Assembly (NCBI GenBank): GCA_964017065.1
Contig: OZ024790.1
Location: forward strand, 2,288,631-2,352,630
From: Haliclona indistincta
Lineage: Eukaryota; Porifera; Demospongiae; Haplosclerida; Chalinidae
DNA: 64,000 bases
Reading direction: 5' to 3'
Position 1 is the first letter of the stretch. Each line of letters begins with the position of its first letter. Positions 31,522-41,259 of the stretch are shown here, piece after piece. The notes under the pieces are model-generated. The model was given only the letters and a program-made list of their open reading frames with translations, made no database searches and was not told where the DNA came from. A program made the translations under genes and the position numbers.

Positions 31522-34500
31522 TCAAATAGCAGTACTTGATGAACTGTTTCCTGTTGAAGCTAATGGCTTTTTAAGGAGACTGATGCAGACTCCAACCATG
31601 CCAACAACCTAATAAAATACGTCCACTGGATATGTACCTCAAGCAGTGAATGTGTACCTCTGACATCTGTGGCCTCCTGGAATGGCTACGCTTGATACAA
31701 ACAAATACTGCCTTTCTGAGAGCTTTTGTGAATTCTGGCAGACCACTAAGTGTGCCTGCCTTTTGGTCACGTAGAAGATAGAAGGCATCATCACTTTGAA
31801 CGTCTTCTTCACAATGATCCACCTATTGCATGTGTTAATAGAAGTCAATCAAAATTAATTAATGATAATACTAGATTTTGGTCAGGTCTTTGCTTAGAAA
31901 AAGCCAGAAGACCAGAGTAGGTCTCCAAGGCTACCTGCAGTAGTATACAACATAAAGATAAGTATAACAGTATTGAACATACCACTCCATAAGCATATAC
32001 ATCACTGTAGGTACTATAGTGACCATCATTATATTCTGGTGCCCGATAGCCTGGCGTACCAGGAAGACCTTCCCCCGGACCAACAGTGATAAGTGTCTTG
32101 GACTCTGGTAGCTGAACTGGCAGTTGGATGGAAAATCCAAAATCTGCAAGTACAGCTACCAGATGCTCATCAAGTAATATGTTGGAGCTAAAAATATGCA
32201 GATGCAAATGTACTGGTAACTTAAAGTGTTAACGTACGAATTGACATCATGGTGCACAACTGGAGGGGATTCAGCATGCAGATAAGCTAGACCCTTCGCT
32301 GTGTCTAGTAAAATTGACAATCGCTGTTCCCATGTCAGAGGGGTATTCACCTGTGTTATTACAACAATTATTCACTTTTAGTCAAGACTTAATTCCTATA
32401 CAACCTTCCAAGAATGTAGATTTTTGAACAGAGACCCTCTCTTCATGAATGGCATAACAAGAGATGGAGGTTCTGAGCAGTAGCCCATCAATTGTATAAT
32501 GTTTGGGTGTCTGAATCTGCTTGAATACACAATAATTATAATTGGCACTAAATTATTATCATAAAATGTATCAATAATTATATGACCTTGTTAGAGCAGC
32601 AATTTCAGTTTCAAGCTGAGTAGTAGTTGCTGCTCGAAGCATTGTAACTCCTCTCTATAAAAATACATTTTAGCTGTACATAAATGAATATTATTATGAA
32701 AGCATACAACATTCAGTAGCTTGACGGCAACAGACGTTTGACGAATGGTTCCATGGTAAACTGTACCAAAACCACCTTGACCAATCACATTCTTCTTACT
32801 GAATTGAGCTGTAGCTATCTCCAACTCAGTACCAGAGTATCTCATTGGACCACCTATAGAGTGATGCAAGCATTATTGTATAGATTCCAGAAAGTGGGTG
32901 AATAATGAGCCTAAACTTTATGACATACCAGCTACCATAGCAATCTGATTTGATTGCACCACTGAACAGCCTTCATTCTGCACTGACTCTGGCTTGGAAC
33001 AGCGAGACCCGGCATGAAAACTTACACTTTTGACATCAAGTTTTTCAACCTCACTTAATCCTATTGTGATTGCGATAGTATCACTAGGAATTATAGCTAC
33101 AGCAATCACACAGCTTATTATAATACCTGAGACATTTGCTTTCACAGAAATGATTTGTGAGGTACATTCCTTGTGAGTAGCATGATGCACAACACGGCAG
33201 TGGTACATCCCTTCCTCATTCACCCAAATAACAGGTGTACTGATAGTGCCAATTGCACCTCTCCCACTGACATGCCACCAGTACTTATACTCAATGCAGT
33301 GGTTAGAAGCGATACAAAACAAAGGCACAGCCATAGGAGCACATAACTGCACCATAGTCGGACTCTGATGAACAACTTGAAAAATTCCTTGACAACATGG
33401 AAATTTCATTACAGGATGAATAACACATTAAAGCTAGATCATACCTGGAGTGTCTTCGGCAACTGTGAAGGTAGCTTGCTCAGTAGCTGAAAGAAGTATA
33501 GCGCCATCTACCATTGGCACATATAGCTATGAAGTTAATACTTTGGATGCATGCATTATACATACTATGAGCAATTGAAGCTACTTCATGATAGTTCCGC
33601 TCTGGAAGATATGGAATACCTGCATCCATAATTTGTTGTACATAATCGTATTCACGAGAGTGTAGATTCATTTGATCCCTGAAGATATCCATGCGAGAAG
33701 CAGTGTTGTCCATATCAAAACCCACGCCTCCAATAATGGGAGCATAAGTGACTGGATAAAATGATAAGTACCAATATCATACAAACCATCCATCAAGACT
33801 GGTATTTGTTGATAACAAACTGATTCTGTGTCAACATTAGCATGTGTATCAACACTTCTACCTGTCTGAAGTGATGATAGCACTTCATATGGTGGTGATG
33901 GTATTGTCATTGCTATAGAGATGGCATTACGTTATATGATACACAAATTTTTATGCGGTGCAATGCATTTATAATAATTATTATAGTCATACTTGTGTCA
34001 ACATATGATGATGGCTTCTTCCTTGCACTTGAAACCTATACACAATATTGTCATTACAGTTTATGTAATCACAAAATGTTACCTTGGCAGTGAAACCAAT
34101 TCCACACTTGATGGTAACTCCTGTTTTTTGGTAACACTGGAAAGTACCCATGTAGGCACCAAGTGACCAGGGAACCATATTGCTTGAAGTGCTCTCTATT
34201 GGGCGATCCAGTATTATTGCTCCATTAGCTCTAAAAAGGGCGAGACTCTCAGCATCTGCATCATCGTCCTCTGATGATGAACCCATTCCGGCATCCATGA
34301 CTGCACAATAGCAAGCCTGAGTGACTTCTTGATATGTAGCACCCTTTCCGATTCTCACTTCCACATAATCCCCCTTTCTTGTATATCCTTTCTTTCGTGT
34401 TCTGACCATTTTGCAAACATTCAGCTGCGTAATAAAAACATGAAAATAACACCAATTCAATGAGACTTAATTAGCTGTATTATACATTTAAATGATCAGT

Positions 34501-35248
34501 GCGAGCCTCTGCTTTTTGCTTTCCTTTTCCTTTGCTCAGAGATTTTCTTCTAGCATCAAGTTGCATCCCTTTAGCACGCATGACAACATCAGCTAAGAAA
34601 AATTACCACAAAGTAAACAAAGCACATTTTTAGAATAAAATATCACAAAGTATAACTATAGCAACAGAGCTTCATGAGGCTACTTGTATCATAACTCTCC
34701 AGTTAGCTGTGCCTGTTTTGAGCAAACCGATAGACTTCACCACATAAACAATATACGTATGTCTGATCGATTCAATTAACACAGACAGGCTCTTAGTTCA
34801 GTGTTACTTGCACCATACTTTTAGCTACAACAGAAACAAATAATGTTATCCAGGTGCATGTATAGCATATAGGGCTGAGGGGGCCCCTACTGTACACATA
34901 ATGGAATTCATAAGCTAGCTCTTTGTGTAGTACATAATTAGTAGGCGTGGACCAAAAAGCACCGCGTGCTTCAGCCAATTTCTACAACCGTCTCCAATAA
35001 TTATAGCCATGCACTAGTTGTCAGCACCTCCTAGCAAATAGCACTGTACACAATGTAACATCAGATTGTATCTAAGTTGCATGATCGAGAATACCTGGGT
35101 CGTTCCTTGGTCCAGAGGGAGCTGGAGGTGTGCTGGCTAGCGAGTCCAGCTGATCAGAAAATTCTTGTCTCAGCTGGAGCACGCTTTGATCTAGTTTCTT
35201 GAGGATTTCATCTTTTGTACGCTTCACTTTTGCTTGCCTAGCGGCCAT
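31522..35248 (-). CDS. Ig-like domain plus Pelle/RLK-type protein kinase carried by the transposon, 17 exons
   Basis: Seventeen exons join in one open frame of 788 residues: 35095-35248, 34486-34592, 34083-34424, 33993-34035, 33772-33912, 33566-33751, 33445-33486, 33127-33387, 32929-33060, 32711-32853, 32587-32654, 32405-32519, 32238-32350, 31983-32187, 31872-31934, 31658-31822, 31522-31608. The N-terminal part is charged (KRTKDEILKKLDQSVLQLRQ) with a basic and acidic module of unknown function. An Ig-like segment follows (LFCIAS, YKYWWHVSG, EGMYHCRV; about 345-425), then the kinase: IGQGGFGTVYHG 493-504, K514, E534, HHD 611-613, DFG 631-633, APE 665-667. The catalytic loop HHDVNSSN replaces the usual HRD arginine and the following lysine. 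I see no signal peptide or membrane segment; a hydrophobic stretch near 33.1 kb is intron. Its role in the element is unknown. Confidence 0.85.
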
Positions 35249-35272
35249 TACAAAATAATGAGAAGCGCATCC

Positions 35273-35274
<2 letters not shown>

Positions 35275-35322
<48 letters not shown>

Positions 35323-35326
35323 GCGC
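35275..35326. repeat. (ATA)n microsatellite near the right transposon end
   Basis: About 15 AAT units lie just upstream of the kinase start codon. They are flanked by two copies of AGCGCATCCAATAAT. Confidence 0.9.
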
Positions 35327-35428
35327 ATCCAATAATGTGAAACAAAACTTGATGCGAATGTGATAGCGAATGCCTCGAATCCAAAAGGCGGATCCGATTT
35401 GAGTCACGCGAATCCGATATGAGGCGCA

Positions 35429-35529
35429 CGAATCCGATATGAGTGTCGCGAATCCGATATGAGGCGCACGAATCCGATTTGAAATCGAGTAAAGTGAAAA
35501 ACGAAAAAGTGTCCTTCTCGGCCACCATA
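35429..35529 (-). repeat. Right terminal inverted repeat
   Basis: The inverted copy of 28313-28413, with iterons continuing inward to about 35390. The kinase ATG at 35248 is 281 bp from the tip, mirroring the integrase. Confidence 0.88.
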
Positions 35530-35535
35530 CGTATC

Positions 35536-36118
35536 TCAACAATGCAATGACATTGAGCTTTCAAAAATGCATATTTGAAAAATTCGATTTTTCATGTATA
35601 AAATCTAGTCGTTTTTATGCTGGACATGTGTAATTTGAACACTCTCTGAATCACTACATAGTGAGTTTCAGCTTGCTCTGATGAACACTAATGGACTAGG
35701 TTGGAAGTTATGTAGTCATGAGTTATGTGTTTGATCATAGATACAGTATACCAACAGGGATTAGCAACGCCAATACATTTTGTATTACGAGCTGATTTAC
35801 ATCCTCGTTACGGGTTAAATATTAACCGTTGCCTTGCAACGAGCTCGTTGCTAAGCTAGCTCTTGACGACCGTGCTAAAAAGAGTCACTGGCTCGGCACG
35901 TTGTCGAGCTCTGGTGATTGACTAGTACGTTCTGCCTACACTTTGGTAGTAAAGGCGACTTGAGTACTGTTTCGTTTTGATCGCTAACCGGCGAAGCAGT
36001 TGTTGGTTGCAGGACGAGCGTTGTAAAACGCTAACAAACAGTTTGTTTACTCTGCTGAAAAGTGGTTCTGTACCTGTTACTAGTTTCTAGTAGTGCTTCG
36101 GTCCATTCTTTACTGATA
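35536..36118. other. Intron DNA between the transposon and the LTR element
   Basis: The first 250 bp continue the segmental repeat (match to 2450-2850, without the MITE at 2606-2797). The rest shows no exon. Confidence 0.5.
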
Positions 36119-36123
36119 ACATG

Positions 36124-36318
36124 TGTTCGCGCTTATTATGGTCTTTTTCTCCTGCTCATCTTATTGTTCACACTGTCTGTTCTCACTTCCCACTCGCTCA
36201 CTCTCATTGTTGTAATTTGTACGTATTGTGAATAATAATTAGTTTTGTGGCAATAACAACATGGTCGCAACCAAGGGAAACTGAATCCAGCCAATCCTGG
36301 GCTGTCGTGGCGCTTACA
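36124..36318 (+). repeat. 5' LTR
   Basis: 195 bp, TG...CA, matching 39921-40115 with no difference seen by eye. Confidence 0.88.
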
Positions 36319-36319
36319 T

Positions 36320-36336
36320 ATGGTCCTTCGAACCGG
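36320..36336 (+). promoter_or_regulatory. tRNA primer-binding site
   Basis: TGGTCCTTCGAACCGGA directly follows the 5' LTR. Its complement TCCGGTTCGAAGGACCA has the form of a tRNA 3' end (T-arm plus acceptor plus CCA). The tRNA species is not identified. Confidence 0.75.
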
Positions 36337-36724
36337 ATAAAGTGAAGTGTCATCTTTTCACTTTGTCCATCTTTATTTTATCGAACTGTGCCTGATTCAG
36401 CTCTTATCGTTACCTGATCTTGAGAAACCACGTGCTACCATCGCCACTCTGACTCAATCTCGTTGCTGCGTACTATAACAGTCTTGGAACATCTACTGAC
36501 GCGTTACATCGGTTCTTACCATGCTCAAGTCTGTTGTCGCTACTCCCGCTGTCGATTCTCACTCCATTGTCGTTACCACGTGGTTGTACATTGGCTGTTC
36601 TCTCCGTTTCTCTACTTCATCGCTACCGCTGTGGCTGTTCACCTGCTGGACATCACCTCAACACTTCTTCGTTGTTGACCGTACACTGATTCCTTGTCGT
36701 TGTTGACCGTCTCACACTCCTTGT

Positions 36725-37290
36725 CGCTCGCCTGACTGCTGGTGCACACAGAACTCGTCTGTTCACTGGCCAGGGAGAATACACTCGTCTGATCGCTGGT
36801 GCACGCAGGACTCGCCTGTTCACTAGCACAGAGAGACTACTCTTCGCTCGTCTGATCACTAGTGCACACAGGACTCGCCTGTTCGCTGGTACAGAGAGAC
36901 TACTCTTCGCTCGTCTGATCACTAGTGCACGCAGGACTCGCCTGTTCGCTGGTACAGAGAGACACTCCTTCGCTCGTCTGATCGCTGGTACACACAGAAC
37001 ACGTCTGTTCACTAGCACAGAGAGATCTCACTCGTCTGCTCACTGGTATACACAAAGAACTGGTCTGTTTGCCGGTACAGAGAGTATCACACATACGGCT
37101 CTATTCACACTGATGGTCTTCGTTTGCTCATCTTCACAGAACTTCAAACATTCGTCTGACTATACCCATTCTCTCATCTGCTCACTGGTGCACACAGGAC
37201 TCGTCTGTTCCTTGGCACAGAGAGATACTCCACCGCTCGTCTGATCGCTGGTGCCTCCAGAACTTGTCTGTTTCACTGGCACAGAGAGAC
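36725..37290. repeat. Diverged 60-bp tandem repeats inside the LTR element
   Basis: Units contain CTCGTCTGATCGCTGGT, a GCACACAGGACTCG-type block, TGTTCACTAGCACAGAGAGA. The minus-strand frame of repeated RRVLCA is a by-product. Confidence 0.8.
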
Positions 37291-38441
37291 TCATACTATT
37301 GTACTCTTCCACTTGTTTGATCGTCCTACTCGAAGCTCTTCACTGGGACCTCCGACAGTTGCATTCTACTCCTTCGCTTGCCTGACTAGTACACAGAGAG
37401 AATTCACTCATTCCTTTGCTCACTCTGTTACAGAACGTGTTACGTGATTGCTCACATTCACACTCAACTGCAGTGCTTGGTTGTTCACTAGTACAGTGAA
37501 TCACTTGTCGTAGAACTGTTGACAAATTGACTATCTTTCGCTCATCCATCTGTTCGCTAGCAAAGACGTAATTCTTCTATTCATCTGTTGACATTCACCT
37601 TCTGCCACTCGGCTTGTTTAGTTGACGGTTAGTACATTCTTAATCATTCATCGATTCTTCTACTCGCACTATTCGTTGGTACTGACCAAGACACCTCGCT
37701 CATCGTACGTGACTATTGATCAACTGAGAAGTCACCTTCACTTGATAACTCATCTGCTTGCTAGTACAAGGAACACTCATAGTTGTATAATCACCTGCCG
37801 ACAGTGATACTTACCCCTGTTGCTTGACACAAGACACTCTTGTTGGTACATGAACATCACTCGTTGCATCATCTGTACATCAATTCGTTTGGTTCTTGTC
37901 AAAGCTCCCGCTCGTTGCTCTGTTCTGACACTAGCCATTTGATTCTTGCACTCGCTATATCCAAGTAGAATTCTTCGCTCATTACATCGTGTTACTCGGA
38001 CACCTCGCACTATTGGATACAGTCTCTTGGACGCAATATCGCCAGACGATTCTCTTGCTGTCAGTCGCCTCACTTGTTTCAATTTGCTGTTGTATTGTTC
38101 TTGGTTGAAGCATAACTACTCTTCGCTTACAGCAAACTTCCAACACACTTATAATCTGTTCAGCATCTCTTGATATGCGATCTGGACTTTTTTCGACGCA
38201 CTACGTACAATTCAAATTGACCTTGTTAATCCATCACTCCATCATTTCGTAACTGTCATTCACACTCGTTACAGGATCTATCTCTCACCTCTGCTTGTTG
38301 ATCTTGTACCCTACTGCTATCTGGATAAGCTACTAGACTACTTGTCTTACTGGATATCTCAGCTCTATTCTTGTTGTTCTTGCTGCTGTTGACGCTATCA
38401 TTCTTGATACTCATTCATCAGTTCCGTTCAAGGAAGCAGTC

Positions 38442-39647
38442 ATGTCTTCGTTATCAATCGCACGCCTACAAAGAAATGCAGTTTCTGTTTCCATCACACA
38501 TCTCGCTAAGAGACTGGAAAACTTGGAACGCAATCAGATGGAAGCCAATCTTCATCATGCTCGAGATATCGAACGGCAACTTAACTCTCTGGACTCTGAG
38601 TTTTGGAAGCGTCATTTTGCTGTCATTGATCTTATTGACGATGAAGCCCTCCTCTCCAGAGAACAGGAGCTACTTGACAGTCATGACGACCGAGTCAGTT
38701 CATTGTTTGTTCGCATCAGCCTATTGCAATCTTCCATGTCTATTGAACAACAACGCAGGAAATGTTTGTCTGAACTATGTTCCTTGCAAAAGAAGATTCT
38801 TTCTATTCACGACAATGTCACTTCGTCAACTCCTGAGTCTCATCTTCACCAATATGCCAAAACTATTCGTAGCTACAAAGCCGAACTACGCAAGATATGC
38901 CTTGAATCGTACAATCTGAACGTGTCAGACTCGGACGAGATATACTCTCTTGAATCTCAACTAGACGAGGATGTATTCAATTGTTGTCTGAAGATTAGAA
39001 GACTATTGCCTTCAGCTAATACCTCTCTCGCTCCTTCTTCGCTGCTTGAGTATAATAACAGTATCACTCCTCATGTTGAGAAAGAACTACAAGATGCTCC
39101 AGACATGTCACTCGTCGTTGCAACATCTTCAACTCTTGTGAACACGAACTCGCATAGTAGTGAGACACTAACTCTGACCTCTGATTCACAATCGTCCCAT
39201 GATTCCATTGACACTTGCGAGAGATCTCTTCACATGGTTGTTACAGATGAACCTTCTACTCACCCTTCCTGTGAAGCTAATTACTCCATTGATCGTTGTC
39301 CAGAAGTTGTCAACTCTCGTACCTCACTTGCTACATTGTCGTCTGGACATTCAACTCACAAACTCTGCTTACCAATCATCACTTGTTGTGCTGCAGATTT
39401 CTCTCACATCAATGGTGTCGACTCCTTGCTCGACTGCTCACCTCATTCATTGCTCGACTGTTCACCTCATTCCTTGCTTGACAGATTGATTCGAACCTCT
39501 ATGGTTGTCGCCATTCTTATCAAGTCTTACCTCATACTGTTTCTCCATGTCTGTCATGGCCGGCGGCACTCTACGCTGAACACTTTCGCTCTCTCTCGTT
39601 TGTGCATCGAGATCATACGTTCGCTCACTCCTTCTCATGTCACATGA
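38442..39647 (+). CDS. Gag-like protein of the LTR element
   Basis: A 401-residue frame opens with helical, charged sequence (MSSLSIARLQRNAVSVSITH; LAKRLENLERNQMEANLHHA). Such helical N-termini with heptad-like leucines are seen in BEL/Pao gag proteins. The C-terminal half is rich in Ser and Thr and shows no zinc knuckle that I can see. It is the only long frame between the LTRs. The role as a structural protein is inferred from position. Confidence 0.55.
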   Translation: MSSLSIARLQRNAVSVSITHLAKRLENLERNQMEANLHHARDIERQLNSLDSEFWKRHFAVIDLIDDEALLSREQELLDSHDDRVSSLFVRISLLQSSMSIEQQRRKCLSELCSLQKKILSIHDNVTSSTPESHLHQYAKTIRSYKAELRKICLESYNLNVSDSDEIYSLESQLDEDVFNCCLKIRRLLPSANTSLAPSSLLEYNNSITPHVEKELQDAPDMSLVVATSSTLVNTNSHSSETLTLTSDSQSSHDSIDTCERSLHMVVTDEPSTHPSCEANYSIDRCPEVVNSRTSLATLSSGHSTHKLCLPIITCCAADFSHINGVDSLLDCSPHSLLDCSPHSLLDRLIRTSMVVAILIKSYLILFLHVCHGRRHSTLNTFALSRLCIEIIRSLTPSHVT

Positions 39648-39920
39648 TCACATTGCTTATCTAACTGCCTATTGGATTCTATGGTTATGAACACATTGGA
39701 TACGGACTATCTCATCTATTGACTCTATGGTATGTTGTGATCATTATTTGTTGTCATCATGTTGTTGTAACTTATCTCATTGGTTTGCATTGTTTCTCAT
39801 TTGGTTGTATCTTCTTCGCTTGTTGGTATCATTATTATATGTTATGATTTGTAACAGATAGTCTTTGTTATTGTATCGTTTCTTTGGTTTTGTAAAGACT
39901 CCATCTTTAGGCCGGCGGTA

Positions 39921-40115
39921 TGTTCGCGCTTATTATGGTCTTTTTCTCCTGCTCATCTTATTGTTCACACTGTCTGTTCTCACTTCCCACTCGCTCACTC
40001 TCATTGTTGTAATTTGTACGTATTGTGAATAATAATTAGTTTTGTGGCAATAACAACATGGTCGCAACCAAGGGAAACTGAATCCAGCCAATCCTGGGCT
40101 GTCGTGGCGCTTACA
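39921..40115 (+). repeat. 3' LTR
   Basis: 195 bp, identical by eye to the 5' LTR. It is preceded by AGGCCGGCGGTA, a weak polypurine-like stretch. Confidence 0.88.
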
Positions 40116-41259
40116 ACATGTTAGTTCGTACATGTCCTCGTGAGAATAGTGCATTTTCTATTCTCGATCTCACACAGTGTAGCGCTGTCGCACTAGACAA
40201 ACTAAGGCGTTCAGCCCTACGGTACGGGTCTTTCTGTACCTATTCTGACAATAGAAACACTCTGGCTGATCTTGTTTTCAGTTTATCCTCGAGAAAAAAG
40301 GCCGTTCTATGAGAATAACTGTGCTGAAAGAAGATCTTGCTTTTAACATTGGTTTTCTCGTGCTTTGAATCCTTCGTTGTACTGACAAATTTCCTGCCTT
40401 CGCGCTACAGCAGTCCTACCCACACACACGATTTGTCAAGCCATGCTATTTGGCGAGCACTACTCTTCGCACGCTGTGCTTAAGTGGTCATGCAGCTATG
40501 ATAACACAGTACCATCCTAATTGTATATTCCTGCATAATTATTATGCTAATACATGTAGCTAGTTGGTAATGGTAGGATGCCGTTTATGTATATTTATAA
40601 GCATTAAGCAACCTTGTCACTGGACGCAATGCAAAATTTCTTCTGATCGAGTGTGTCTCTAATGTATAATGCAGATTATAGTGCTGCACCATATTCTACA
40701 TTACTGAAGATAAATCGACCTCGTTAGTCGTGTAAACAATGGAGGTTTTATTATAGCCAAGCCCCTCTCCAGGCATGCAGAAAACAATAATAGCTACAAT
40801 TCAACTCTAATGAACTACATGTATCTCTAGGTCCTGATGAAGAGTTTTCTAACTGACTGCAAGTGCTGCTATTTTATGTACTCTCAAATATGGCTGAGAT
40901 AGAAAATGAACGTAACTTTTGTGTGTTTTCTTAAACTCGAAAGCTTTAAAACCAAAATTTTGCTTCAATTGAACCTAGAAGTAGTGAGAGATTGAAATTT
41001 TAGCTAATATTTGACATTGCCTGGTGGGATTTTCGGCTAGAAAATGCGTATTGTACTCGTGCATGCACCATCATGATATTTTAACTATCGTGATAGTGAT
41101 ATTTTCACAATATTGCCAAACCCTATGTTAACACACAATGCACATTATTTTGTATACATGCTTTTAAATTTTTGTCACAAACATGAACGATGAACGTTGA
41201 AAATTTCCCAATCTACGGTACTACTTTGACATACTGTTAATCTACCTCATCATCCTCAG
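40116..41259. other. Last part of the NLR-D intron
   Basis: From about 40475 it parallels 2870-3240 and 3890-4108 upstream of NLR-A, without the 623-bp element. A short frame at 40118-40312 (LRRSALRYGSFCTYSDNRNT) is unrecognised and starts in the target duplication. No exon is called. Confidence 0.5.

Larger units (their letters stand above)
28313..35529. mobile_element. 7.2-kb integrase-kinase DNA transposon
   Basis: The element is bounded by inverted repeats beginning TATGGTGGCCGAGAAGGACA that look identical for 101 bp. CGTATC is duplicated on both sides, and the paralogue near 2440 is uninterrupted. Inside each end come 20-bp iterons (ATCGGATTCGCGCGACTCAT and variants, about six on the left and five on the right). 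It contains exactly two genes, convergent: a c-integrase on the plus strand and a kinase on the minus strand. A 48-bp tandem repeat lies between their 3' ends. Six-base duplications suit integrase-type (Polinton-related) DDE enzymes. No polymerase, capsid or protease gene is present, so it is not a Polinton. It sits in the large intron of NLR-D. Confidence 0.88.
36124..40115 (+). mobile_element. 4.0-kb non-autonomous LTR retrotransposon (gag-like ORF only)
   Basis: Two direct LTRs of 195 bp, 36124-36318 and 39921-40115, begin TGTTCGCGC and end GCGCTTACA. By eye they are identical. ACATG is duplicated at 36119-36123 and 40116-40120. A primer-binding site follows the 5' LTR. The interior carries one gag-like frame and no protease, reverse transcriptase or integrase, so it depends on a partner element. 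Five-base duplications and the gag-like helical pattern suggest BEL/Pao, but that is tentative. It lies in the NLR-D intron. Confidence 0.85.

Noticed and set aside
33061..33126. Transmembrane helix between the Ig-like part and the kinase
   Set aside because: The hydrophobic stretch lies between a good donor and acceptor, and removing it keeps the frame, so it is intron. No signal peptide is seen either.
28313..35529. Polinton/Maverick virus-like element
   Set aside because: The 6-bp duplication and integrase fit, but no polymerase, capsid, ATPase or protease is present and the length is far too short.
36653..37094. Arginine-rich repeat proteins on the minus strand
   Set aside because: They are by-products of tandem repeats inside the LTR element.
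40118..40312. A 64-aa frame after the LTR element
   Set aside because: It begins in the target duplication, has no recognised domain, and no splice context supports it.
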